Positions 1-8,436 of a DNA stretch of 64,000 nt are shown piece after piece. Position 1 is the first letter of the stretch, and each line of letters opens with the position of its first letter. Position numbers and translations under genes: made by a program. The notes beneath the pieces are model-generated. The model searched no databases. It was not told where the DNA came from and was given only the letters and a program-made list of their open reading frames with translations. This DNA comes from Pseudoxanthomonas sp. (GTDB taxonomy: Bacteria; Pseudomonadota; Gammaproteobacteria; Xanthomonadales; Xanthomonadaceae): NCBI RefSeq assembly GCF_002863005.1, contig NZ_PKDG01000025.1, positions 62,001-126,000 on the forward strand. The letters run 5' to 3'.

Positions 1-1
1 C

Positions 2-136
2 CCCGCCGAACACAACGTCGGCCACCTGTACCGTGCCAAGCCGGCGCTGGCCGACTTCTACCGCATGCTGGATCCCACGAATACCTTCAATCCCGGCATC
101 GGCCAGACCAGCAGGCAGGCGGACTGGAAGGAGTGA
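2..136 (+). CDS. dld: D-lactate dehydrogenase (quinone), C-terminal fragment
   Basis: Only the last 44 codons are in the window; the gene begins upstream. The fragment reads PAEHNVGHLY, then a DPTNTFNPGIGQTS stretch and a short WKE tail. This matches the C-terminal end of the FAD-dependent, membrane-associated D-lactate dehydrogenase of the E. coli Dld type, which oxidises D-lactate to pyruvate and passes electrons to quinone. No catalytic domain is visible here, so the call rests on this tail motif alone. The gene converges with the YihY gene, and its stop codon lies in an inverted repeat. Confidence 0.8.
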   Translation, partial: PAEHNVGHLYRAKPALADFYRMLDPTNTFNPGIGQTSRQADWKE

Positions 137-191
137 GTGGAGAGGAGTGAAAAGGGAGCGAACGCCGCCTTGCACTCACTTCTCACTCCTT
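128..191. repeat. Inverted repeat between two convergent stop codons
   Basis: A 10-bp arm, AAGGAGTGAG (128-137), is repeated as its perfect reverse complement at 182-191. The intervening sequence is about 44 bp. The left arm contains the TGA of dld, and the right arm contains the stop codon of the minus-strand YihY gene. It could form a hairpin in both transcripts, but the loop is long and there is no clean T tract, so terminator function is uncertain. Confidence 0.4.
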
Positions 192-1064
192 TCCGCTGGC
201 TTCTGCACGCTTCCGCTCATCGATCACCGCCGTGATCAACGCGCCGACGAAGAACACCACGCTGGCGTAGTAGATCCACACCAGCAACAGCACGAGCGCT
301 CCCATCGAACCGTAGGCGCTGCCCGGCGCCGCTTCGGCAAGGTACAGCCCGATCAGGTAGCGGCCGGCGGCGAACAACAGCGCGGTGATGGCGCCACCGA
401 GGAAGGCCTGCCGCCATGCCACGCGCCGGTCCGGCAGGTAGTGATAGAAGAATGCGAACGCGAGCGTGTACAGAAGCAGCGTGGTCGTATAGCCCAGTGC
501 AGGCAGCAGCGACGGAAGTCGCGCGAACACCACCTGCAGCGCCGTCGTGGCGACCATCGAGACGACCAGCAGGAAGCCGATGGCCAGCACCACGCCGAGC
601 GAGAAAACGCGTTTCTTGAGCCAGGCTAGCGCGCCGTTGAGCCGTTGCGCATTGGTGTGGAAGATCAGGTTGAGCGCGCCCTGCAACTGCGCGAACACCA
701 CGGTGGCGCCGATGAAGAGCAGGGCCGTACTCCACCATCCCGCCAGCGAACCGACATCCGGCCGGTCGCTGGCGTTGCGTATCACCGTTTCGGCCACGGT
801 ACCGGCGCTGGGGCCAGCGAGCTGCTGGATCTGGTCGAGCAGCGATTGCTGCGCCGGTGGATACAGCGAAGCGGTCAGCCAAAGCAGCAGGATAAGCAGC
901 GGCGCCAGCGACAGCAGCGCGTAGAACGAAAGCGACGCGGCCTGCGTCATCAGGTCGGCTTCGATGAAGCGCCGCACCAGCGCGGCGGGCAGACTGCGGT
1001 TGGCACGTTCACCGACGGTGCGTGCTCGTGCGCGCAGCGTGCGGAAGGAGGCTGGATGTTCCAT
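183..1064 (-). CDS. YihY/BrkB family inner membrane protein
   Basis: The protein has 293 residues. A basic N-terminal region is followed by about six hydrophobic segments, the first near residues 45-65 with the family-typical QAASLSFYALLSLAPLL. These features define the YihY/BrkB (UPF0761) family, once annotated as ribonuclease BN by mistake and now of unknown transport or envelope function. Length is normal for the family. It is monocistronic here and converges on dld. The role in this organism cannot be read from the sequence. Confidence 0.85.
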   Translation of the reverse strand: MEHPASFRTLRARARTVGERANRSLPAALVRRFIEADLMTQAASLSFYALLSLAPLLILLLWLTASLYPPAQQSLLDQIQQLAGPSAGTVAETVIRNASDRPDVGSLAGWWSTALLFIGATVVFAQLQGALNLIFHTNAQRLNGALAWLKKRVFSLGVVLAIGFLLVVSMVATTALQVVFARLPSLLPALGYTTTLLLYTLAFAFFYHYLPDRRVAWRQAFLGGAITALLFAAGRYLIGLYLAEAAPGSAYGSMGALVLLLVWIYYASVVFFVGALITAVIDERKRAEASGKE

Positions 1065-1122
1065 GTGCCGAGCGTGGCGCGCGGCGTGTCAGCAGTTCGT
1101 TACGGCGGCGTGGCCCTGATGT

Positions 1123-1617
1123 TCACGCGTCGCGGCGTGCGAGTGCCGACAAGGCATCGCCGGTCACCCGCTGCACGGTCCATTCGTCCAGGCCCACCGC
1201 GCCGAGGCTGCGATACAGGCGGATGGCGGGCTCGTTCCAGTCCAGCACCGACCATTCGAAACGCCCGCAACCACGCGCCACCGCCAGCTGCGCCAGATGC
1301 ACCATCAACCGCCTGCCCAGGCCCATCCCGCGGTAGGGCGGCAGCACGAACAGATCCTCGAGGTACAACCCGGGCCGGCCCAGGAAGGTCGAGAACGAGT
1401 GGAAGAAGAGGGCGAAGCCCGCAGGCATGCCATCGACCTCGGCGATCACGACTTCCGCGGCAGGGCGTTCGCCGAACAGGTGCGCTTCCAGCAGGGCCGG
1501 CGTGGCGACGGCTTCGTGGGCGAGCTTTTCGTACTCGGCGAGGCCGTGGATGAAGTCCAGGATCTGCGGGATGTCCGCCCGGGTCGCGGGTCGCAGGTTG
1601 ATCTCAGGACTGCTCAT
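1123..1617 (-). CDS. GNAT family N-acetyltransferase, diamine/thialysine acetyltransferase type
   Basis: The protein has 164 residues from MSSPEINLRPATRADIP. The reading frame stays open further upstream, but this Met sits directly before the GNAT fold. The acetyl-CoA pyrophosphate loop is seen as PPYRGMGLGRRLM. FFHSFSTFLGRPGLYLEDLFV and the WNEPAIRLYRSLGA segment are typical of the branch that includes spermidine/diamine and thialysine acetyltransferases. It probably acetylates a small amine in the cytoplasm; the true substrate is not determinable. A GTAG-type repeat pair lies just upstream. Confidence 0.8.
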   Translation of the reverse strand: MSSPEINLRPATRADIPQILDFIHGLAEYEKLAHEAVATPALLEAHLFGERPAAEVVIAEVDGMPAGFALFFHSFSTFLGRPGLYLEDLFVLPPYRGMGLGRRLMVHLAQLAVARGCGRFEWSVLDWNEPAIRLYRSLGAVGLDEWTVQRVTGDALSALARRDA

Positions 1618-1640
1618 GCCGCGATTGTACGGCGTGGTGC

Positions 1641-1731
1641 GTAGAGCGGAACTTGCTCCGCTGCTTTCGACCGGCCATGACGTCGTCGGTGACGTGCGGA
1701 GCCGAGTCGAGCCGAGCAAGCTCGGCTCTAC
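1641..1731. repeat. Inverted pair of GTAG-type REP elements
   Basis: The left copy (1641-1662) begins GTAGAGCGGA and folds as AGCGGA...TCCGCT. The right copy (1710-1731) is its inverted relative, reading GTAGAGCCGAGC on the minus strand and ending in CTAC on the plus strand. The GTAG heads face outward and the two units are about 47 bp apart. This is the organisation of REPIN/BIME elements and of the GTAG-headed repeats known in Stenotrophomonas. They lie between the start of the GNAT gene and the end of yqeY. Confidence 0.75.
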
Positions 1732-1787
1732 GAGAACGCCACGATCTGGTGCATAGCGTGCGTCACGCGCGCGAACGCGAACTGCAT

Positions 1788-2234
1788 TCAGCCCGCGAGC
1801 TTCTTCTTGATCAGGGCAGACACCTGGCCCATGTCGGCCTGGCCGGCGAGGCGCGGCTTCAGCACGCCCATCAGCTTGCCCATGTCGGCCGGGCCGGTGG
1901 CGCCCGTCTCGGCGACGGCGGCATCAATGGCGGCCAGGATCTCGGCTTCACCCAGCTTGGCCGGCAGGTAGGTATCGATCACGGCCAGCTCGGCGCGCTC
2001 GATCGCGGCCAGGTCCTCGCGGTTGGCGGCCTCGAACTGGCTGACCGAGTCCTTGCGCTGCTTGACCATCTTTTCCAGCACGGCCAGCACGGCGGCGTCG
2101 TCCAGCTCGATCCGCTCGTCCACTTCGCGCTGCTTGATGGCGGCGTTGATCAGGCGGATGACCGCCAGGCGGTCCTTCTCGCCGGCCTTCATGGCGGCCT
2201 TCATGTCATCGGTGAGCTGCTGTTTCAGGGACAT
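1788..2234 (-). CDS. yqeY: GatB/YqeY domain protein
   Basis: The protein has 148 residues, starting MSLKQQLTDDMKAAMKAGEK. This is the standard length and opening of YqeY, a helical protein related to the C-terminal tRNA-binding domain of the GatB amidotransferase subunit. ATG 2234 was chosen because all homologous sequence begins there; the open frame upstream carries no family features. It lies 110 bp downstream of rpsU on the same strand, a conserved pairing, with a hairpin between the two. It may act on tRNA, but no activity is established for the family. Confidence 0.9.
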   Translation of the reverse strand: MSLKQQLTDDMKAAMKAGEKDRLAVIRLINAAIKQREVDERIELDDAAVLAVLEKMVKQRKDSVSQFEAANREDLAAIERAELAVIDTYLPAKLGEAEILAAIDAAVAETGATGPADMGKLMGVLKPRLAGQADMGQVSALIKKKLAG

Positions 2235-2289
2235 GGTGTGCTCCGGGGGAACGGGGGAGGGGCGTGGCACGCTGTCGTGAGACGCCAAA

Positions 2290-2325
2290 AACACAAAAAG
2301 CCGGCGACGCTCGCGCGTGCCGGCT
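2290..2325 (-). terminator. Intrinsic terminator or attenuator between rpsU and yqeY
   Basis: On the minus strand a stem AGCCGGC...GCCGGCT (2299-2305 with 2319-2325) is followed by TTTTT and a further T-rich run. It lies 20 bp after the rpsU stop and 56 bp before the yqeY start. It could end most rpsU transcripts and lower yqeY expression. Confidence 0.75.
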
Positions 2326-2344
2326 TCTTGCGAAGCGACGCGGC

Positions 2345-2560
2345 TCAGTACAGGCGCTGGCGCTTGGTGACGTCGCGCGAGCTGCGACGCAGCTGACGCT
2401 TCACCGCAGCAGCGGCCTTGCGCTTGCGCTCCTGGGTCGGCTTCTCGTAGAACTCGCGCTTGCGGGTTTCAGCCAGGACGCCGGCCTTCTCGCAGGTGCG
2501 CTTGAAGCGACGCAGCGCAAACTCAAACGGCTCGTTTTCGCGGACTTTGACGCTGGGCAT
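2345..2560 (-). CDS. rpsU: 30S ribosomal protein S21
   Basis: The protein has 71 residues, from [20 protein letters not shown] to the basic tail KRQRLY. Size and sequence are typical of proteobacterial S21, a small-subunit protein involved in translation initiation. ATG 2560 is the family start; longer upstream frames are not conserved sequence. It is transcribed away from tsaD, with a recognisable sigma-70 promoter in the shared intergenic region, and yqeY follows after a hairpin. Confidence 0.97.
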
Positions 2561-2609
2561 ACGTAATCTCGGTGGTGTAAACGGTCCGGGCACGCCCGGT
2601 GAGCCGCGT

Positions 2610-2637
2610 ATTATAGCGGCTGACTCCGGCGCTGCAA
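2610..2637 (-). promoter_or_regulatory. Sigma-70 promoter for rpsU
   Basis: Read on the minus strand, TTGCAG (2632-2637) is followed after 16 bp by a consensus TATAAT (2610-2615). This lies about 50 bp upstream of the rpsU start. A CCGGGC/GCCCGG hairpin sits in the predicted leader at about 2587-2600. The near-consensus hexamers fit a highly expressed ribosomal protein gene. Confidence 0.7.
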
Positions 2638-2693
2638 CCCACCCGGCGTGTCGCCGGCTTGTCCCCGCCCTCCAGCAACCCCAGATCCCCCTC

Positions 2694-3737
2694 ATGAAAG
2701 TCCTCGGCATCGAAACCAGCTGCGATGAAACCGGCGTGGCCGTCTACGACACCGGCCTGTCCGGCGCGGCCGGGCTGCGCGCGCATGCGGTCTACAGCCA
2801 GATCGCCCTGCACGCCGAATACGGCGGCGTGGTGCCGGAACTGGCCAGTCGCGACCACGTGCGCAAGCTGCTGCCGTTGATCCGCCAGACCTTGGCCGAG
2901 GCCGGCCTGGCCACCGGCGATCTGGACGGCGTGGCCTACACGGCCGGCCCGGGGCTGGTCGGCGCCCTGCTGGTCGGGGCCGGCGTGGCCCGTTCCCTGG
3001 CGTGGGCGCTGGACGTGCCCGCCGTGGCCGTCCACCACATGGAGGGCCACTTGCTGGCGCCGCTGATGGAAGACGACCCGCCCGATGCGCCCTTCGTGGC
3101 CCTGCTGGTGTCCGGCGGTCACACCCAGCTGGTGGCGGTGGACGCCATCGGCCGCTACCGCCTGCTGGGCGAAACCCTCGACGACGCGGCCGGCGAGGCC
3201 TTCGACAAGACCGCCAAGATGATGGGCCTGCCGTACCCGGGCGGTCCGCAACTGGCCGCCCTTGCGGAAAAGGGCACGCCGGGCCGCTTCAGGTTCGCGC
3301 GTCCGATGACCGACCGGCCGGGGCTGGACTTCAGCTTCTCCGGCCTGAAGACGCAGGTGCTGCTGGCCTGGCGCGACAGCGACCAGGCGGAACAGACCCG
3401 GGCCGACATCGCGCGCGGGTTCGAGGATGCCGTGGTCGACACGCTGGCCATCAAGTGCGAACGCGCACTGGACGAAGCCGGCAGCGACGTCATCGTCATC
3501 GCCGGCGGTGTCGGCGCCAACAAGCGGCTGCGCGCCAGGCTGCAGGAGATGGCGGCCAAGCGCGGCGGCCGTGCCTGCTTCCCCCGCCCGTCGCTGTGCA
3601 CCGACAACGGCGCGATGATCGCCTTCGCCGGCGCGTTGCGACTGGAAGCAGGCCAGCAAGAGACGGCAGAGGTGAAGGTCACGCCACGCTGGGACATGGC
3701 GACGCTGCCGCAGGTGGTGGCGGTCGCGGCGCCCTGA
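2694..3737 (+). CDS. tsaD: tRNA N6-threonylcarbamoyladenosine transferase subunit TsaD
   Basis: The protein has 347 residues. TsaD transfers the threonylcarbamoyl group made by TsaC onto A37 of ANN-decoding tRNAs, working with TsaB and TsaE in the cytoplasm. The N-terminal [19 protein letters not shown] is the family signature. The metal-binding HxxxH motif is visible as HMEGH at residues 115-119, and the ASKHA-fold nucleotide loops (SGGHTQL, GGVGANK) are intact. ATG 2694 begins exactly at the conserved N-terminus. It is divergent from rpsU, a long-conserved arrangement. Confidence 0.97.
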
Positions 3738-3858
3738 GCAGCCGGGTTCCGTTCAGGTTCAAGGCGGTCCGGGTAGGGTGACCGTTCCGCCAACCGACGC
3801 ACCCTCCTGCGCAATGCAGTCCCCGGGGTGCGCATGAACCGCCTCAAGGGGTAACGGA

Positions 3859-5121
3859 ATGATCGAACACCTGGACGCCCTGCGCGCGCACCTCGCGCCG
3901 TATCCCGGGGCCTACGCCCTCATCGCCGCCGGCGCACTCGTCTCGCTGGCCTGACTGGCGAACTGGCTGACCAAGCGCGTGCTGCTGCGCGGCCTGCGCC
4001 GACTGCTTGCCACGCTGCCGGTGGGACAGGGCGACCAGCAGGTACGCCTGCGCGTCATCCCGAGGCTGGCCAACGTCGTCCCCGCCGTCGTGCTCGCGGC
4101 CGGCGTCGCCTTCGTTCCCGACCTGCCGCCCTTGCTGGTGGCGGTGGTCCGCAACGTGTGCTTCGCCTTCATCATCCTCACGGTCGCGCTGGCCGTCGCG
4201 GCGGCGCTCGACCTGGCCAACGAGGTCTACCAGCGTCGACCCGATGCCGCCGACAAACCGATCAAGGGCTATCTGCAGCTGCTCAAGATCATCGTGTTCA
4301 TGGTCGCCGCCGTCCTGATGGTGGCCGCGCTGATCGACCGGTCGCCGGTGATCCTGCTGTCGGGCCTGGGCGCGATGATGGCGGTGCTGATCCTGGTGTT
4401 CCAGGACACCCTGCTGTCGCTGGTGGCCAGCGTCACCATCAGCTCCAACGACATGGTGCGGGTGGGCGACTGGATCGAAATGCCGAGCCAGAACGCGGAC
4501 GGCGACGTCATCGACATCGCCCTGCACACGGTGAAGGTGCAGAACTGGGACAAGACCATCTCGACCATCCCGACCAAGAAGCTGATCGGCGAGTCGTTCA
4601 AGAACTGGCGGGGCATGAGCGAGTCCGGCGGCCGGCGCATCAAGCGTGCGCTGCACCTGGACCAGAACAGCGTGCGGTTCCTCGAGGATGCCGAACAGGC
4701 GCGCCTGCGCCGCTTCCGCCTGCTGGAGGACTACCTGCGGCACAAGGACGGCGAACTGCGGGCATGGAACACCTCGCTGGCCGCGCGGGGCAGCGAGACC
4801 GTCAACCACCGGCGGATCACCAACGTCGGCACGTTCCGCGCGTACGTCGAAGCCTATCTGCGCGCGCACGATGGCATCCACGATGGAATGACGCTGCTCG
4901 TCCGCCAGCTGCCGCCGGGCCCGACCGGACTGCCGCTGGAGATCTACTGCTTCACCCGGACAGTGGCGTGGGGCGCATACGAAGGCATCCAATCGGACAT
5001 CTTCGACCACCTGCTGGCGATCCTCCCGGAGTTCGGGCTGCAGGTCTTCCAGCAGCCGGGCGGTGCCGACCTGCGGCGGCTTGATGGCATGCCGCGTGCC
5101 GCCATGGGAGTCGCGGGCTGA
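3859..5121 (+). pseudogene. ybdG: YbdG-type (MscM) mechanosensitive channel gene interrupted by an in-frame TGA
   Basis: The frame opens at ATG 3859 behind a good ribosome site (AAGGGGTAACGGA). It runs 31 codons (MIEHLDALRAHLAPY... to SLA), meets TGA at 3952-3954, and continues open in the same frame to 5121. The part after the stop is a full MscS-superfamily channel of the YbdG branch: LSGLGAMMAVLILVFQDTLLSLVA forms the pore helix region, then GDWIEMPSQNADG, the family-specific NWRGMSESGGRRIKRA, and MTLLVRQLPPGPTGLPLEIY. The stop most simply reads as TGG (Trp) to TGA in the first membrane helix. Re-initiation at GTG 3979 would give 380 residues without that helix. It may be a recent pseudogene, a shortened channel, or a sequencing error. 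Confidence 0.7.
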
Positions 5122-5173
5122 GCGGACGCGACGATTGCGCGTACCATTCCCGCACCCGGATCCAGAGCCCCCC

Positions 5174-5533
5174 ATGGACATCGTTTTCATCGAAGACCTG
5201 CGCATCGAGACCGTCATCGGCATCTACGACTGGGAGCGCGGCATCCGCCAGACCGTCGCGCTGGACGTGGAGATGGCATTCGACAACCGCGTTCCCGCCG
5301 CGAGCGACGACATCGTGCACACGCTGGACTACAAGGCGGTGTCGAAGCGCTTGATCGCCTTCGTCGAAGGGGCGAACTTCGGCTTGGTCGAGACGCTCGC
5401 CGAACGATGCGCGGCGATCATCCGCGAGGAATTCGGGGTGGCATGGGTACGGCTGAAGCTGAGCAAGCCCGGCGCGGTCACCGGCGCGCGCAACGTCGGC
5501 GTGCTGATCGAGCGCGGCGTGCGGCCGGACTGA
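5174..5533 (+). CDS. folB: Dihydroneopterin aldolase
   Basis: The protein has 119 residues and starts MDIVFIEDLRIETVIGIYDWERG, the standard FolB opening. It splits 7,8-dihydroneopterin into 6-hydroxymethyl-dihydropterin and glycolaldehyde in folate synthesis. The conserved catalytic Lys is visible near the C-terminus in the RLKLSKPGAV segment. ATG 5174 was preferred over the longer open frame because it matches the family N-terminus. folK follows after 3 bp, so the two consecutive pathway steps are probably co-translated. Confidence 0.95.
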   Translation: MDIVFIEDLRIETVIGIYDWERGIRQTVALDVEMAFDNRVPAASDDIVHTLDYKAVSKRLIAFVEGANFGLVETLAERCAAIIREEFGVAWVRLKLSKPGAVTGARNVGVLIERGVRPD

Positions 5534-5536
5534 ACC

Positions 5537-6022
5537 ATGGGAAAGGCCTATCTCAGCCTCGGTAGCAACGTGGAACCCGAGCGCCACCTGCGGGTGGCGG
5601 TGGATGCGCTTCGCGAGCGCTTCGGCGAGGTGGTGCTGTCGCCCGTCTACCGCACGCGCGCGGTCGGCTTCGACGGTACCGACTTCCTCAATGCGGCGGC
5701 CATCATCGACAGCGACCTGGATCCGCTGGCGCTGAACGACTGGCTGCACGCGCTGGAAGACGCGCATGGTCGCGACCGCAGCGGTCCGCGCTTCTCCGAC
5801 CGCACGCTCGACATCGACATCGTGCTCTACGACGACCGGGTGATGCAGGGGCCGGGCAACCTGCGCCTGCCGCGCGATGAGCTGAAGCATGCCTTCGTGC
5901 TGCTGCCCCTGGTCGACATCGCACCCGACGTGGTCGAACCGCGCAGCGGCCATACGCTGGCGGCGCTGTGGCGCGGGCATCCCGACCACGACACGCCTCC
6001 GCAGGCGGTCCCGTTCCCGTAG
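5537..6022 (+). CDS. folK: 2-amino-4-hydroxy-6-hydroxymethyldihydropteridine pyrophosphokinase
   Basis: The protein has 161 residues, a normal HPPK length. It transfers pyrophosphate from ATP to 6-hydroxymethyl-dihydropterin, the step after FolB. Family signatures are the start MGKAYLSLGSNVEPERHL and the metal/substrate motif GPRFSDRTLDIDIVLYDD, followed by LPRDELKHAFVLLPL. It begins 3 bp after folB. The TAG stop (6020-6022) is the TAG of a GTAG-headed repeat that starts at 6019. Confidence 0.95.
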   Translation: MGKAYLSLGSNVEPERHLRVAVDALRERFGEVVLSPVYRTRAVGFDGTDFLNAAAIIDSDLDPLALNDWLHALEDAHGRDRSGPRFSDRTLDIDIVLYDDRVMQGPGNLRLPRDELKHAFVLLPLVDIAPDVVEPRSGHTLAALWRGHPDHDTPPQAVPFP

Positions 6023-6043
6023 CGCGCGCATGGCGCACGCTAC
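6019..6043. repeat. Short GTAG...CTAC palindromic REP-like element
   Basis: The element begins GTAGCGCGCGC and ends GGCGCACGCTAC, so both ends carry the same GTAG head in opposite orientation. It belongs to the same GTAGCG(T/C)GCGC family as the copies near 62.1-62.3 kb. It overlaps the folK stop codon and lies between folK and the convergent reductase gene. Confidence 0.65.
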
Positions 6044-6055
6044 GCCACATGCGCG

Positions 6056-6796
6056 TCAGGCGATGTGCCGGCCGCCGTCGACGTGGATTACCTGGCCGGT
6101 GACGTAGCCGGCGGTGTCGCCGAGCAGCCACGCCACGGTACCGGCGATGTCGTCCGGATCTCCGACGCGCGCCAACGGGGTCTGCGCCAGCAGGCGCGAC
6201 TGCACGTCGGGATCGATCCCGCCATCGGGCCACAGGATGGCGCCGGGCGACACGGCATTCACCCGTACCTCCGGCGCCAGCGATACCGCCAGTCCGCGCG
6301 ACACCGCCAGCAGCGCGTCCTTCGAGGCCGCGTAGACCGCCAGGTCCGCACGTGGCCTCTCGGCATAGACATCGGCGATGTTGACGATGGCGCCGCGTGC
6401 GGCGCGCAGGTGCGGAGCGGCCGCCTGCGCCAGGAAGAAGGGCGCGCGTGCGTTGACCGCGAACAGTTCCTCCCACTGCGCGGGGGTGGTGGCGCCGGCG
6501 GGGGTGGGATAGAAGGCGGAGGCATTGTTGACCAGCGCGTCGAGGCGGCCGAAGTGCCCGACGGTCTTGGCCACCAGTTCCGGCAGCCGGTCGAAGACTG
6601 CCAGGTCGGCCTGCAGCATCAGCGTGCTGCCCGCGCGTGCCGCTTCCAGGTCGCCGACCAGCGTGCGCATGTCGGAAGACGACCCGCGATAGTGCAGCGC
6701 CAGGTCATGGCCCTCGGCGTGGAGGCGACGTGCGATCGCCGCGCCGATGCGGCGTGCGGCACCGGTGATCAGGACGACGCGACGCGCTGTGGACAT
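6056..6796 (-). CDS. Short-chain dehydrogenase, pteridine reductase type
   Basis: The protein has 246 residues from MSTARRVVLITGAARRIG. The fingerprint TGAARRIGAAIA with a basic RR pair, in place of the usual glycine-rich TGxxxGIG, is typical of pteridine reductases of the FolM/PTR1 kind. The SDR catalytic Tyr-Lys is visible as YAASKDALL. It probably uses NADPH to reduce dihydro- or oxidised pterins. Position beside folB and folK supports a pterin substrate, though it is on the opposite strand. Pterin assignment is inference. Confidence 0.8.
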   Translation of the reverse strand: MSTARRVVLITGAARRIGAAIARRLHAEGHDLALHYRGSSSDMRTLVGDLEAARAGSTLMLQADLAVFDRLPELVAKTVGHFGRLDALVNNASAFYPTPAGATTPAQWEELFAVNARAPFFLAQAAAPHLRAARGAIVNIADVYAERPRADLAVYAASKDALLAVSRGLAVSLAPEVRVNAVSPGAILWPDGGIDPDVQSRLLAQTPLARVGDPDDIAGTVAWLLGDTAGYVTGQVIHVDGGRHIA

Positions 6797-6978
6797 GGCA
6801 GGCTCCGGAAGCAAGGCCCGCATTGTCCCCTGAGTTGCACCGGAATGGCGCATGGCACCGCCAGCAATGTGAGGAGAACGCGGCATCGCCCGGATGCTTG
6901 ACGGCGTGCGCATCGACCATGCATGTTGCGATGCATTACTCCTCGCCGGATGTGCCGTCGGGGACAGCAGGAAGGCGA

Positions 6979-8436
6979 ATGGACTGGGCGAAGTACCGCA
7001 CCACGACCTTTGACGAACTGATCCAGGCCGATGGACGGCCGCGACCGGCCGCGCGTCGCCTGGTGGAATACCTGGCCGGCCTGTCCGGCCGCGAGCTCGC
7101 CGAACGCCAGCTCGCCGCCGACGTGGTGGCGCGCGTCCAGGGCATCACCTTCACCGTGTATTCCGACGGCCGCAACGTCGACCGCACGCTGCCGTTCGAC
7201 CTGATCCCGCGCATCATCCCGCTCAGCGAATGGCAGCGGACCGAGGCCGGCCTGAAGCAGCGCATGCGCGCGCTGAACCTGTTCATCGGCGACATCTACG
7301 GCAAGCAGCAGATCGTCAAGGACAAGGTGTTCCCGGCGATGCTGCTGAAGGATTCGGTGAACTTCCGCGAGCAGTGCGTCGGCATCACCCCGCCGCTGGG
7401 CGTGTGGGCGCACATCTGCGGCTCGGACCTGGTGCGCGACGGCGACGGCACGCTGTACGCGCTGGAGGACAACCTGCGCATTCCGTCCGGCGTGAGCTAC
7501 ATGCTGGAGAACCGCATGGTGGCCAAGCGCGTGTTCCCGGAACTGTTCGAGACCAGCTCGATCCTGCCGGTGGACGAGTACCCCAGCCAGCTCTACGACA
7601 CGCTCGCGGCGCTGTCGCCGCGCCCGGGCGATACCCCGGTGATCGCGTTGCTGACGCCCGGCGTGTTCAACAGCGCCTACTTCGAGCACGCGTACCTTGC
7701 CCAGGCGATGGGCATCGAGCTGGTCGAAGGCAGCGACCTGTTCGTCGCCGACGACGACTGCACCTACATGCGGACCGTCTACGGGCCCAAGCGCGTGGAC
7801 GTCATCTACCGGCGCGTGGACGACCTGTTCATCGATCCCGACGTGTTCCACCCCGACTCCGTGCTCGGCGTACCCGGGCTGATCCGCAGCTGGCGCGCGG
7901 GCAAGGTGGCGCTGGCGAACGCACCGGGTGCGGGCGTGGCCGACGACAAGGTCGTCTTCGCCTATGTGCCAAAGATGATCAAGTATTACCTGGACGAGGA
8001 TCCCATCCTGCCCAACGTGCCCAGCTACCTCTGCCACAACGCGAAGGAGCGGAAGTACGTGCTGGAGAACATCGAGAAGCTCGTGGTGAAGCCGGCCAAC
8101 GAATCCGGCGGCTACGGCATGCTGATCGGCCCACGCTCGACCAAGCGCCAGCGGGAGAAATTCAAGGCGCTGATCGAGGCCAACCCGCGCAACTACATGG
8201 CCCAGCCCACGCTGGCGCTGTCCACCGCGCCGATCGTCACCAAGCAGGGTCCATCGCCTCGCCACATCGACCTGCGTCCGTTCGTGCTCTCGCGCCAGGA
8301 CACCTATGTCACCACGGGTGGCCTCACCCGCGTGGCGATGGTGAAGGGGTCGCTGGTGGTGAACTCCTCGCAGGGCGGCGGCGCCAAGGACACCTGGGTC
8401 GTCGACCTGTCCGACCATGGCGAGGAGGCCGCCTGA
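6979..8436 (+). CDS. Circularly permuted ATP-grasp protein (COG2308 type)
   Basis: The protein has 485 residues. It starts MDWAKYRTTTFDELIQADG after GCAGGAAGGCGA, a good ribosome site that favours ATG 6979 over earlier Mets. It has the DUF404/DUF407 circularly permuted ATP-grasp pattern: QGITFTVYSDG, ALEDNLRIPSGVSYMLENR, VVKPANESGGYGM and RHIDLRPFVLS. Such enzymes are predicted to ligate an amine to a carboxylate through an acyl-phosphate. The alpha-E gene overlaps its stop codon, and an Anbu protease follows, a known association. The substrate is unknown. Confidence 0.88.
   Translation: MDWAKYRTTTFDELIQADGRPRPAARRLVEYLAGLSGRELAERQLAADVVARVQGITFTVYSDGRNVDRTLPFDLIPRIIPLSEWQRTEAGLKQRMRALNLFIGDIYGKQQIVKDKVFPAMLLKDSVNFREQCVGITPPLGVWAHICGSDLVRDGDGTLYALEDNLRIPSGVSYMLENRMVAKRVFPELFETSSILPVDEYPSQLYDTLAALSPRPGDTPVIALLTPGVFNSAYFEHAYLAQAMGIELVEGSDLFVADDDCTYMRTVYGPKRVDVIYRRVDDLFIDPDVFHPDSVLGVPGLIRSWRAGKVALANAPGAGVADDKVVFAYVPKMIKYYLDEDPILPNVPSYLCHNAKERKYVLENIEKLVVKPANESGGYGMLIGPRSTKRQREKFKALIEANPRNYMAQPTLALSTAPIVTKQGPSPRHIDLRPFVLSRQDTYVTTGGLTRVAMVKGSLVVNSSQGGGAKDTWVVDLSDHGEEAA

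Noticed and set aside
2523-3659. A 378-codon minus-strand frame opposite tsaD
   Set aside because: It is a shadow of tsaD; its His/Gln/Arg-rich composition fits no family.
3952-3954. TGA read as selenocysteine
   Set aside because: The YbdG family has no selenoprotein members, the position is in a membrane helix and no SECIS-like hairpin is evident just after the codon.
6769-8418. A 549-codon minus-strand frame opposite the ATP-grasp gene
   Set aside because: It is a shadow; the plus strand carries a complete conserved protein with a ribosome site.
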